A DNA stretch of 61,071 nucleotides, from positions 1 through 61,071 of the forward strand of contig JAKFFO010000027.1 of assembly GCA_036675035.1 (NCBI GenBank), read 5' to 3'. The DNA is from MESE01 sp036675035 (GTDB lineage Bacteria > Pseudomonadota > Gammaproteobacteria > Burkholderiales > Burkholderiaceae_D). Of this stretch, positions 53,642 to 61,071 are shown piece by piece. The first letter of the stretch is position 1, and each line of letters begins with the position of its first letter. The notes under the pieces are model-generated. The model saw only the letters and a list, made by a program, of their open reading frames with translations, did no database searches and was not told where the DNA came from. Position numbers and translations under genes: made by a program.

Positions 53642-55783
53642 TTAAAACAGCGTGCGTAATCCAATGAACAGCCGCCGGCCCGCGGCCGATTCGAAGAAGC
53701 GTCCGTTGCCGTCATTGACGATCACCGAACCCGCGTAGTGCCGGTCCAGCACATTGTCGATGCGTCCGAACAGGAACATCCGCGCCGGTCCGGCATTGAA
53801 TTCATAGCCGGCACGCAGGTTCAGCACCGCATAACCCGGCGCCGCATCGCTGTTCACATCGTTGACATAGGCTTTGCTCTCCGCACGCGCCTCAACGCCG
53901 AACGACAGCGGCGCAATCGGCCGGTATTCGATATCGCCGAACAAGCTGTGCATCGGTACGCCCGGCAAGCGGTTGCCGGCGGCAATGATGGCGCTCCGAC
54001 CATTGGTGAAACTGTTCCTGAAGCGCGCATCCAGCCAGGTGTAACCGACCCGCGTCGTCACGTTGCCCTCGGTCGCCTGAATCGCCAGCTCGGCGCCGCG
54101 ACGCCGAACACCGTCGACATTCTGAAAAATCGTGCGGCCGTTCTCGACCGTCAGCGGTACGATTTCATCCGTGCTGCGCGCATCGAATATCGCAGCATCG
54201 ATGGAATACCGTTCGTCGATGCGAAGCTTCATGCCGATCTCGCCTTGCAGGCTTTTTGAAGCACGCAGCGACAGGTTCGGCCCTGTGGCGCCGGCACGAT
54301 AGGCGGTTTCGCTCAGTGTCGGAGTCTCGAAACCGGTGCCCAGGTTGGCATACAGGTTCATGCGATCGGTGGCATGCCAGACCAGGCCGATGACCGGACT
54401 GGTGTTGCGATAAGTGACCTGGCCGCTGTCGTCCGGATTTGCCGCCGTGATGTAATGGTCGTCCACCGAAAATCGCACGCGACTGGTGCGCACTCCCGCG
54501 ACCACCTGCCATTCCGGAGAAATGGTCCAGTCGATTTGTGCGTACAGGTCGAGGTTGCGGGCACGATCGTTTTCATCGCGCCGAAGTGCGCCGCCGGTCC
54601 CTGCATTGTTGACATAGCCGCGCCGGGTTTCCCGGAGACCGTCGGCTTCGACGCCGACCGTCCAGTTCAGCAGCATCCGGTCGATGCGCTGCTTGCGTGT
54701 CCACTGCAATCCCACGCCGCCATAATCCCGGTCCAGATCGATCACGCCACCCGATGAAGTCACCGCACCGCCGCTGAATGCCAGCGTCTGGAATATCTTG
54801 CGTTTCCCGGCATAGATCCGTCCGCTGATCGCATCTTCAGAGGACAGTGTGTGTTCGAGCACCAATCCGGTCTGCTGTTGGCGCACCGATTTACGGGTAT
54901 CGAAATCGGTCGCCTGAGATATTGCCTGGCGCGGGTCCTGGTTGAATGCCGCCTGCGTCAGGCCCAGCGGATCCTGCGCGTCTGGCTGGTCGAACAGATT
55001 CAGCACGCCAGTGATGGTCGTGGCGCTTGACGGGCGAGCCACCACCTTTGCATTCAGATGCGTGCGCTTGGCCGCGCTGTGCTGCCGGTATCCATCGGTC
55101 GCATAGTGCGATAGATCGAGCACGGCACCGAGCGTTTCGGTGCCGGCGCCGGCCGAAAAACCGATCTGCCGCTGTCCGTAGGACCCGGCGCCGAGCGTCA
55201 CCGACTGGTACGAATCCTCCGGCGAAGTCGGTGGGTCCCTGGTAAATACCTGTAGCACGCCGCCGGCGGCATTGCCGTAAAGCTGGGCCGCCGGACCGCG
55301 CAAAACTTCGATGCGCTTCGCCGAAGCCAGGCTTGCGGTCGACGCCTGGCCCTGGCCATCCGGCATGGTGGCCGGTATGCCGTCGATCAGGATGCGTACG
55401 CCGCGTACCCCGAACGTGGAGCGGGTGCCGAAGCCGCGTACCGATATCTGCAAATCCTGCGCGTAGTTTTCGCGATTGCGGATTTGCAGCCCCGGCACCG
55501 CGGGCAATACCTCCGACAGGTTAACCAGCGGCGACGCGGTGCGAAACGGATCCAGCGAGACCGCATCGATCGCGGCCGGTGCATCGAACATGCGCTGTTC
55601 GGTGCGGCTGGCGCTGACGACTACCGGTTCAAGCTGCTTCGGCACACCCTGCTGCGCATGCACTGCGGCGCCCGGCATCGCTGCAGTGATTATCAATGCC
55701 GCGATCGGCGCACTAAGATGTACCGGATGGCAATTCAAATTCCGTCGGAATCGGCTAACGCAGCGGTCGAGAGATTTTTTCAA
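53642..55783 (-). CDS. pqqU: TonB-dependent outer-membrane receptor, PqqU/YncD-like
   Basis: 713 residues. The signal peptide ends at AVHA-QQ. A TonB-box-like segment (EPVVVSA) precedes the plug domain with INLSE-like LVNLSEVLPAVPGLQIRNRE, SVRGFGTRSTFGVRGVRI and DGIPATMPDGQGQAS, then a 22-strand barrel ending RRLFIGLRTLF with a terminal Phe. The plug and the C-terminal NVLDRHYAGSVIVNDGNGRF region closely match E. coli YncD (PqqU), the PQQ importer, as I recall that sequence. The first available start is a TTG at 55783 without a good ribosome-binding site, so the exact start is uncertain. It is divergent from a PQQ-type sugar dehydrogenase. Confidence 0.85.
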   Translation of the reverse strand: MKKSLDRCVSRFRRNLNCHPVHLSAPIAALIITAAMPGAAVHAQQGVPKQLEPVVVSASRTEQRMFDAPAAIDAVSLDPFRTASPLVNLSEVLPAVPGLQIRNRENYAQDLQISVRGFGTRSTFGVRGVRILIDGIPATMPDGQGQASTASLASAKRIEVLRGPAAQLYGNAAGGVLQVFTRDPPTSPEDSYQSVTLGAGSYGQRQIGFSAGAGTETLGAVLDLSHYATDGYRQHSAAKRTHLNAKVVARPSSATTITGVLNLFDQPDAQDPLGLTQAAFNQDPRQAISQATDFDTRKSVRQQQTGLVLEHTLSSEDAISGRIYAGKRKIFQTLAFSGGAVTSSGGVIDLDRDYGGVGLQWTRKQRIDRMLLNWTVGVEADGLRETRRGYVNNAGTGGALRRDENDRARNLDLYAQIDWTISPEWQVVAGVRTSRVRFSVDDHYITAANPDDSGQVTYRNTSPVIGLVWHATDRMNLYANLGTGFETPTLSETAYRAGATGPNLSLRASKSLQGEIGMKLRIDERYSIDAAIFDARSTDEIVPLTVENGRTIFQNVDGVRRRGAELAIQATEGNVTTRVGYTWLDARFRNSFTNGRSAIIAAGNRLPGVPMHSLFGDIEYRPIAPLSFGVEARAESKAYVNDVNSDAAPGYAVLNLRAGYEFNAGPARMFLFGRIDNVLDRHYAGSVIVNDGNGRFFESAAGRRLFIGLRTLF

Positions 55784-55960
55784 GGCGGAGATTTCGATGG
55801 AAGCAGATGATCGGGCAACACGCTATATTGATATGGTTCCTGGTTTGGCGGGTTGATGGAACCGAACTATAGTGCGCTTTGGCTGAACTCGGGAGCCGGC
55901 GATCCGGTCATTCCTCAAACTCATACGCGGACCGATACGGTCCATCTTCCCGGAGATTCC

Positions 55961-57286
55961 ATGCGCAAGATCATCGCAACGCCCGTGCTTTCCGGATTGC
56001 TCGCGTTCGCTTTCGCCGGCTGCGCCGAACAAGCCACATTGCCGGTCGAAGCCGGTTTCGGGCCGCAACCAAAATTACCGCCGCCCAACACCACGCTTAT
56101 TCCTACCGTCAACATCGCGCCCGCGAAAGGTTGGCGATCGGGCGCAAAGCCGACAGCCGCCGCCCGCCTCACAGTGAGCGCCTTTGCCAGCGACCTCGAT
56201 CATCCGCGCTGGATACAAGTGCTTCCGAATGGCGACGTACTGGTGGCCGAGACCAACAAGCCGCCCGGTCAAAAGAAGGAATTCAGCTTCAAGGACTGGC
56301 TTACCAAACTCGTGATGAGCCGTGCCGGTGCGGGCGTGCCCAGCGCCAATCGCATTACCTTGCTGCGCGATGCCGATGCGGACGGCGTGGTCGACACCCG
56401 CACAATATTTCTGGACGGATTGAATTCACCGTTCGGGATGGCGCTGATCGGCAACGATTTTTATGTCGCAAACACTGATGCAGTGCTGCGGTTTCCATAT
56501 AAAACCGGCGACACGAAGATTGTGGCACCAGGTATAAAAGTTGCCGATCTCCCCGCCGGCCCGATCAATCATCACTGGACCAAGGACCTGATCGCCAGCC
56601 GCGACGGCAAACGCCTTTACGCCACGGTCGGATCGAACAGCAACGTCGCGGAAAATGGTATCGAGAACGAAGTCAACCGGGCTGCAGTGCTGGAAATCGA
56701 TCCGACCACGGGTGATTCGCGGTTGTTCGCATCCGGCTTGCGCAATCCGAACGGGCTGGCGTGGCAACCGCAGAGCGGCGCGCTGTGGGTCGCCGTCAAC
56801 GAACGCGATGAACTGGGCAGCGATCTGGTGCCCGATTACATGACCTCGGTAAAAGACGGCGGATTCTATGGCTGGCCATACAGTTATTTCGGCCAGAACG
56901 TGGATGCACGGGTCGATCCGCCACGTCCCGACCTGGTAGAGCAGGCGATCGTGCCCGACTATGCGCTCGGCCCGCATACCGCGTCGCTCGGACTGACGTT
57001 CTATGATGGGGATCTGCTGCCGAAGCGATATGCGGGCGGAGCGTTCATCGGCCAGCATGGCTCGTGGAACCGCAAGCCGCGCAGCGGCTACAAAGTGATA
57101 TTCGTGCCGTTCGAAAACGGGCGTCCGGCAGGTCCTCCTGAAGACGTCTTGAGCGGCTTCGTCAGCGACGACGGCAATGCGCTCGGCCGTCCGGTCGGCG
57201 TCGCAGTCGACCGGGTCGGCGCGCTGCTTGTTGCCGACGATGTCGGCAATATCATTTGGCGCGTCACTCCAGCAGCATCGAAATAG
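55961..57286 (+). CDS. PQQ-type sugar dehydrogenase (sorbosone/glucose dehydrogenase beta-propeller), lipoprotein
   Basis: 441 residues. The start MRKIIATPVLSGLLAFAFAG at 55961 has CGGAG upstream; a lipobox-like FAGC suggests an outer- or inner-membrane lipoprotein facing the periplasm. The six-bladed propeller of the soluble glucose/sorbosone dehydrogenase family is visible: DLDHPRWIQVLPNGDVLVAE, LNSPFGMALIGNDFYVANTD, GLRNPNGLAWQPQSGALWVA, GGFYGWPYSYFGQNVD and GQHGSWNRKPRSGYKVIFVP. The enzyme would oxidise a sugar or aldehyde sugar with PQQ. It is divergent from the PqqU-like receptor, 177 bases apart, which supports PQQ as cofactor. Confidence 0.88.
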   Translation: MRKIIATPVLSGLLAFAFAGCAEQATLPVEAGFGPQPKLPPPNTTLIPTVNIAPAKGWRSGAKPTAAARLTVSAFASDLDHPRWIQVLPNGDVLVAETNKPPGQKKEFSFKDWLTKLVMSRAGAGVPSANRITLLRDADADGVVDTRTIFLDGLNSPFGMALIGNDFYVANTDAVLRFPYKTGDTKIVAPGIKVADLPAGPINHHWTKDLIASRDGKRLYATVGSNSNVAENGIENEVNRAAVLEIDPTTGDSRLFASGLRNPNGLAWQPQSGALWVAVNERDELGSDLVPDYMTSVKDGGFYGWPYSYFGQNVDARVDPPRPDLVEQAIVPDYALGPHTASLGLTFYDGDLLPKRYAGGAFIGQHGSWNRKPRSGYKVIFVPFENGRPAGPPEDVLSGFVSDDGNALGRPVGVAVDRVGALLVADDVGNIIWRVTPAASK

Positions 57287-57447
57287 CGAAACGACCGGAG
57301 CGAACCTCATGCCGCTGCGGCGTCATGATGGAGCATGAAACGGTTGCTTCAGGATATTTCGGACAATCGGCTTCGGCGTGGAGGGTTCATCGCTGTGCCG
57401 GAACGGCTGGGTGTTGCACCGATCGACGCGTGGCCCCGGTAAGAGAA

Positions 57448-58167
57448 TTAATGATTGAATGCATGCACATCGATGTGCTGCCACGGCAGCCGCGGACTTT
57501 CGTAGACCGTCACCATCGCGTAGCCTTCGGCCTGGTTCTTCTCGACGATTTTTTTTGCAAGTTCTGCTTTGCAGACGCGCGCACCGATCACCGCGTTTTT
57601 TTTATTAACCAGATAAATGACGAACGGAATGCGGTTTTGCTCGCAATATTCGCGCACCACCCAAACCGATTCGCCTTCCGGCGAATGTTCCGTGAAGCCT
57701 TGCTTGTCGAATTCGGCAGCCAGCATTTGTTTGCTGGCCGGATCGAAATGCCGGCGGCCGAATAAATGAGAGGGAAAGCTGGCCCTGGATGCGGCTTTTG
57801 ATGGCGCAAAGGCGGAATTGAATTCCAGCAGCGCGGTGCCTGAAAGTCGCCAGATCTCCCGATTAGCGATTACTTTGCCGGTAGGTGTGAACAGCCCGCT
57901 GGCCAGAAATGTCTTCATCATCAGTTCAGGTACCGGTTTCACGACAAACTCGCCGTATTTCAGCGCCGCCGGTTCGGATGGATCAACGGATAATGAAGTG
58001 CGCACCGGTGCAAGTCCATCAGTGACCGGCGCGATGTCGGATACCAACTCTACCGACAACAGGCCGCTTGTTTGGTAGCTGGACAAGACCACGCGCAACA
58101 TTCCCAGCGAAGTCTTGATTCTTTCGGTCAGTATCAACGGAGAGTTAAGTTTGGGAAGTTTTTCCAT
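57448..58167 (-). CDS. Uncharacterised protein
   Basis: 239 residues from MEKLPKLNSPLILTERIKTS; a longer frame upstream overlaps the repeat cluster and lacks a ribosome-binding site. The protein appears soluble, with no signal peptide or membrane helix. Segments such as RLSGTALLEFNSAFAPSKAA, HFDPASKQMLAAEFDKQGFT and IPFVIYLVNKKNAVIGARVC look globular. I do not recognise the family. Its upstream DNA has three copies of AAATATTGC (two direct, one inverted), suggesting a dedicated regulator. Confidence 0.65.
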   Translation of the reverse strand: MEKLPKLNSPLILTERIKTSLGMLRVVLSSYQTSGLLSVELVSDIAPVTDGLAPVRTSLSVDPSEPAALKYGEFVVKPVPELMMKTFLASGLFTPTGKVIANREIWRLSGTALLEFNSAFAPSKAASRASFPSHLFGRRHFDPASKQMLAAEFDKQGFTEHSPEGESVWVVREYCEQNRIPFVIYLVNKKNAVIGARVCKAELAKKIVEKNQAEGYAMVTVYESPRLPWQHIDVHAFNH

Positions 58168-58196
58168 GTTATTTCTTTGGCCGGTCATAACAAGGC

Positions 58197-58268
58197 AAAT
58201 ATTGCAAAGAAGAAAATATTGCAAATGGAAAAGTAGGGTATCTGAAAGAGTTCCATATGGCAATATTT
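58197..58268. repeat. AAATATTGC repeat cluster upstream of 58167
   Basis: AAATATTGCAAA occurs perfectly at 58197-58208 and 58214-58225 (17-base period), and its core is inverted at 58260-58268 (GCAATATTT). It lies 30-100 bases before the minus-strand gene and looks like an operator array. The remainder of the 58168-58654 gap is AT-rich with no gene found. Confidence 0.6.
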
Positions 58269-58654
58269 ACGCTTCGACGCGTGCCAAATCAAGCACAAAG
58301 TGCAACAGATTGCCGGGATGGCTGCATTCGATTCGCTGGCAATGTCTAATGTAAAACATGAAGTGTGTTGCATAAGTATATGAAATTAATGTAATTAACA
58401 TTTATGGCGCTTTTTATTCCGGCTTGTACCCCTTGCTCGAACGTGTCCGGATGAATTGATCGAAGCGCAAGACCGAAGACCTGCGCCAGTTTTTTCAATG
58501 GAGATTAAGAGAGCCGTCACTAAATATGCTTGATTCTAATCAACTTGCCATACGACAATTTCTGGCACCGTCTCTTTGGCTCGATGCAAGTCGTTGGAAC
58601 TTTATCGCTTCCAAGTTGCTCTACATCAATTAAAGAATTGTCATTGGGGAAGCA

Positions 58655-60085
58655 ATGAAATTTGGGAAGTCAGAAGAATCGAAGAGCTACAGGATGATAT
58701 TTCCAGCTGGCGAGGAAGCCACGATAGGTCAGCGCAGGCGCGCGCTCTGGTTTTCCCTTGCGGTCGGATTGATCACGATAGGCTTCATTCCGGTGTCGGG
58801 GATCGAACGCGTTAACTTCCCCGAGTTTCTCGCTGCATACCAGACTGCCAAGATCGCCGCCTACTTCATCGCGGCTTACCTGATTCTTTCGCTTTATCGG
58901 GCCAATCATTCGCTTTCCTCGCTCTATCTGTTCGGTGGCTGTCTCTATGCCGGCGCAGTCCTGCTGGTACAGTCACTTGGTTTTCCTTTTCTGATCGAAG
59001 CGCTGCCGGTGGTCGCTGGCAGGCCGCAAAGCACAATCTGGCTTTGGTCGTTCTGGCATGCGGCGATCCCGATTTCAATCGCGCTGTATGCGCTGAGCGA
59101 ATGGATACGCCCCGGATATGTCGTGGTGCGTCCGGAACGAACCGCCGGATGGTTTGCCGTAGCGATTGTGCTGCTGATTGCCGGCAGCATAGCCGCCGCC
59201 ACGGTGTTCCATGAATGGATGCCGACACTCGAAGTCGATGGCGACATCCGGAACCTGTATTGGGTCGGCGTGGGTCCGGGCTTGCTGGGGCTGTCCGCAG
59301 CGGCATTGCTCCTGCTGTGGCGGGCCACCGGTTTCCATTCCTTGTTGCAGGTCTGGCTTGGCGTCGCGCTGGTCGCGCTGTTGTTTGATAACGTAATCAC
59401 GGTCATCGGCGGCCACCGTCTGTCGGTTGGCTGGTATGTCGGCCGTATCGATGCATTGATATCAGCGGTAGTCATATTGCTGATCTGCCTGGACGAAATC
59501 AACCGCGCCTATCTGAAGACCGCAAGCAAGGTCAAGCGCCTGGCCACCGCAAACGCGCTGCTTGAAGCGAAAGTGGATCAGGCCGGACTGGATTTCCTGA
59601 CCGGCCTTCCGGGACGGGCGTTGTTCGTTGAACGGGTCAGGTCGCTGCGTGCCCGCAATATCGGAAACGGAACGATCGTCGCGGTGCTGGTCATCGACCT
59701 GGATGGTTTCAAGCAAGTCAACGATACGCAGGGACATGAGCGCGGGGACGAAGTATTGGTACAGACTGCTGACGTGTTGCGTTCGACCTTGCGCGACACC
59801 GATATCGCTGCGCGTTTCGGTGGAGATGAATTCGTCGTGTGCCTGTTCGCGCCTTTTTCGGTAGTCCAGTCAACCATGATCAATATTGCCGCGCGTATCG
59901 TCGCCGGAGTGGGGCAGTTGGGTAACGGTATAGGCTGCAGCATCGGAATCAGTCTCTGCATTGCCGACCGCTTGAACCTGCAGGCGGGATTGCAGCAAGC
60001 CGACAAGGCGATGTACCAGGCAAAGAAGCTAGGCAAAAACCGCTTTGCCATTTATGGCCAGCCGTACTATAGCGAGGCTGCCTGA
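58655..60085 (+). CDS. Diguanylate cyclase with MASE4-type membrane sensor (paralogue)
   Basis: 476 residues. About eight membrane helices at residues ~30-295, with segments parallel to the protein at 36168-37610: FLAAYQTAKIAAYFIAAYLI, IWLWSFWHAAIPISIALYAL, LLLLWRATGFHSLLQVWLGV. The GGDEF domain is intact: DFLTGLPGRALFVERV, VIDLDGFKQVNDTQGHERGD, inhibitory-site RDTD and ARFGGDEFVV. c-di-GMP synthesis is therefore expected. The two copies are collinear along their whole length, implying an old duplication. GGGGAAGC precedes the ATG. Confidence 0.92.
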   Translation: MKFGKSEESKSYRMIFPAGEEATIGQRRRALWFSLAVGLITIGFIPVSGIERVNFPEFLAAYQTAKIAAYFIAAYLILSLYRANHSLSSLYLFGGCLYAGAVLLVQSLGFPFLIEALPVVAGRPQSTIWLWSFWHAAIPISIALYALSEWIRPGYVVVRPERTAGWFAVAIVLLIAGSIAAATVFHEWMPTLEVDGDIRNLYWVGVGPGLLGLSAAALLLLWRATGFHSLLQVWLGVALVALLFDNVITVIGGHRLSVGWYVGRIDALISAVVILLICLDEINRAYLKTASKVKRLATANALLEAKVDQAGLDFLTGLPGRALFVERVRSLRARNIGNGTIVAVLVIDLDGFKQVNDTQGHERGDEVLVQTADVLRSTLRDTDIAARFGGDEFVVCLFAPFSVVQSTMINIAARIVAGVGQLGNGIGCSIGISLCIADRLNLQAGLQQADKAMYQAKKLGKNRFAIYGQPYYSEAA

Positions 60086-60207
60086 CTAAGAGCCGCGCCG
60101 AGATCTTGCGACCACAAACGCTCCACCTACTTCTTGTTCCTGTGCTCTCCGACTAATCTGCTGCGTCAATTCGCCGAACGTGTCTCTGCTGTCGCTGATT
60201 TTGTGAC

Positions 60208-60235
60208 TTGAAGTACACGGCAATTACCGTAAAAT
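60208..60235 (+). promoter_or_regulatory. Possible pilU promoter
   Basis: TTGAAG (60208-60213) and TAAAAT (60230-60235) are separated by 16 bases, about 110 bases before the pilU start. A second TATAAT at 60252-60257 lacks a partner -35. Confidence 0.35.
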
Positions 60236-60342
60236 AGTTTCTCTGTGGCACTATAATGCGCATTCGCCTGGCGCGGAACGCTGCCCGCCGCCAAAATCCA
60301 CGCGTCGACAACGATTGTTGCGCTCTACGAACAAGGAATTCC

Positions 60343-61071
60343 ATGACGACTTTCACCGAAGACAAAGCGCGCGCTTATATGCACAAACTGTTGGGCGCGA
60401 TGAGCCAGGCCGGTGGATCGGATCTTTTCATCGCACACGATTATCCACCCAGCATGAAGGCGCATGGTTCCATGCAGCCTTTGAGCGCGCAAAAACTTAC
60501 CGGCGAGATTACCCGGCAGCTGGCTCATTCAATGATGAACGAGCGCCAGCGCGAAGAATTTGCCAAAGAAATGGAATGCAATTTCGCAGTGTCGATCCCG
60601 GGCCTGTCGCGCTTCCGCGTCAATGTGTTTGTCCAGCAGCAGCATGTCGGCATGGTGATTCGCACCATTGCTTCCGAAATTCCCAATTTTGAAAAACTGG
60701 CGCTACCCGAGATACTGAAAGAAGTCGTCATGCACAAGCGCGGCCTGGTGCTGGTGGTGGGTGGTACCGGTTCGGGAAAATCGACTTCGCTGGCGGCGAT
60801 GATCGATCATCGCAACCGCACGTCGCCGGGCCATATCATCACGGTCGAAGATCCGGTGGAATATGTACACGTATCGCAGAAATCGCTGGTGACGCATCGC
60901 GAAGTCGGGGTCGATACCCATTCCTGGCATCATGCACTGAAAAATACCTTGAGGCAGGCGCCGGACGTGATCCTGATTGGTGAAATCCGCGATGCCGAAA
61001 CCATGGAGCATGCGATTGCGTTTGCCGAGACCGGCCATCTGTGCCTGGGCACCTTGCATGCCAACAGCGCC
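60343..61071 (+). CDS. pilU: PilU, type IV pilus retraction ATPase accessory (partial, cut by window end)
   Basis: 243 codons visible; the gene continues past the window. ATG 60343 has AAGGA upstream. A secretion-type AAA ATPase of the PilT/PilU group: GGSDLFIAHDYPPSMKAHG, MECNFAVSIPGLSRFRVNVF, Walker A VVGGTGSGKSTSLAAMIDH, the Asp box ITVEDPVEYVH, and LRQAPDVILIGEIRDAETME with the Walker B acidic residues, then HAIAFAETGHLCLGTLHANS. The ECNF and AETGHLCL wording matches PilU better than PilT. It assists PilT in pilus retraction and twitching. pilT itself is not in the window. Confidence 0.93.
   Translation, partial: MTTFTEDKARAYMHKLLGAMSQAGGSDLFIAHDYPPSMKAHGSMQPLSAQKLTGEITRQLAHSMMNERQREEFAKEMECNFAVSIPGLSRFRVNVFVQQQHVGMVIRTIASEIPNFEKLALPEILKEVVMHKRGLVLVVGGTGSGKSTSLAAMIDHRNRTSPGHIITVEDPVEYVHVSQKSLVTHREVGVDTHSWHHALKNTLRQAPDVILIGEIRDAETMEHAIAFAETGHLCLGTLHANSA

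Noticed and set aside
60246..60262. Possible sigma-54 promoter (GGCACTATAATGC) before pilU
   Set aside because: The GG to GC spacing is 9 rather than 10 bases, so it does not fit the -24/-12 rule.

Overview
The window reads as chromosome of a moderately GC-rich betaproteobacterium, most likely Burkholderiales of the Oxalobacteraceae type. This placement is inferred from gene content: an imuA-imuB-dnaE2 SOS mutagenesis cassette, a phasin and a PHB-depolymerase-like esterase, paired acyl-CoA dehydrogenases, a serC-serA pair, PilU, and a selA-selB-tRNA-Sec locus. No insertion sequence, phage or CRISPR array was seen.

Layout. 1-7.6 kb: a lipoprotein-type carboxylesterase, then the LexA-controlled imuA-imuB-dnaE2 operon. 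7.6-12.2 kb: a large imperfect inverted repeat, a metallo-beta-lactamase-fold lipoprotein, a DUF2007/calcium-loop membrane protein, a PanE-like reductase and an SDR. 12.4-17.9 kb: the selenium island, with a thioredoxin-fold protein, a UGSC selenoprotein whose in-frame TGA (14093-14095) is followed by a well-formed SECIS hairpin, a terminator/attenuator, selA, selB and tRNA-Sec. 18.1-27.6 kb: a catabolic block. On the plus strand it has an SDR, two hydrolases (the second without its nucleophile) and an MFS carrier. On the minus strand it has an SDR, two acyl-CoA dehydrogenases and a tandem TetR. The two halves share a sequence motif in their upstream regions.

27.9-33.9 kb: a periplasmic binding protein with a hybrid histidine kinase, then a TetR gene divergent from a diiron-like hydrolase over two copies of an 18-bp palindrome. 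34.2-36.1 kb: PHA-related genes. 36.2-43.1 kb: c-di-GMP and PAS signalling (MASE4-GGDEF, PAS-GGDEF*-EAL, PAS-GAF-PAS-PAS). 43.1-49.0 kb: an Ldh-type dehydrogenase, an arsR-arsI-arsC-acr3 operon for inorganic and methylated arsenic, a MarR regulator and an MscS channel. 49.0-53.5 kb: DUF1264 and DUF2892 proteins, a proline-rich repeat protein, and serA/serC. 53.6-57.3 kb: a PqqU/YncD-like TonB receptor divergent from a PQQ-type sugar dehydrogenase. 57.4-61.07 kb: an uncharacterised protein behind an AAATATTGC repeat cluster, a second MASE4-GGDEF cyclase and a pilU gene cut by the window end.

The strongest item is the selenoprotein. Conventional gene calling would split or truncate it at TGA, yet the reading frame, the UGSC motif, the SECIS with GU in its apical loop, and the adjoining selA/selB/tRNA-Sec agree with one another. 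selD is not in this window.
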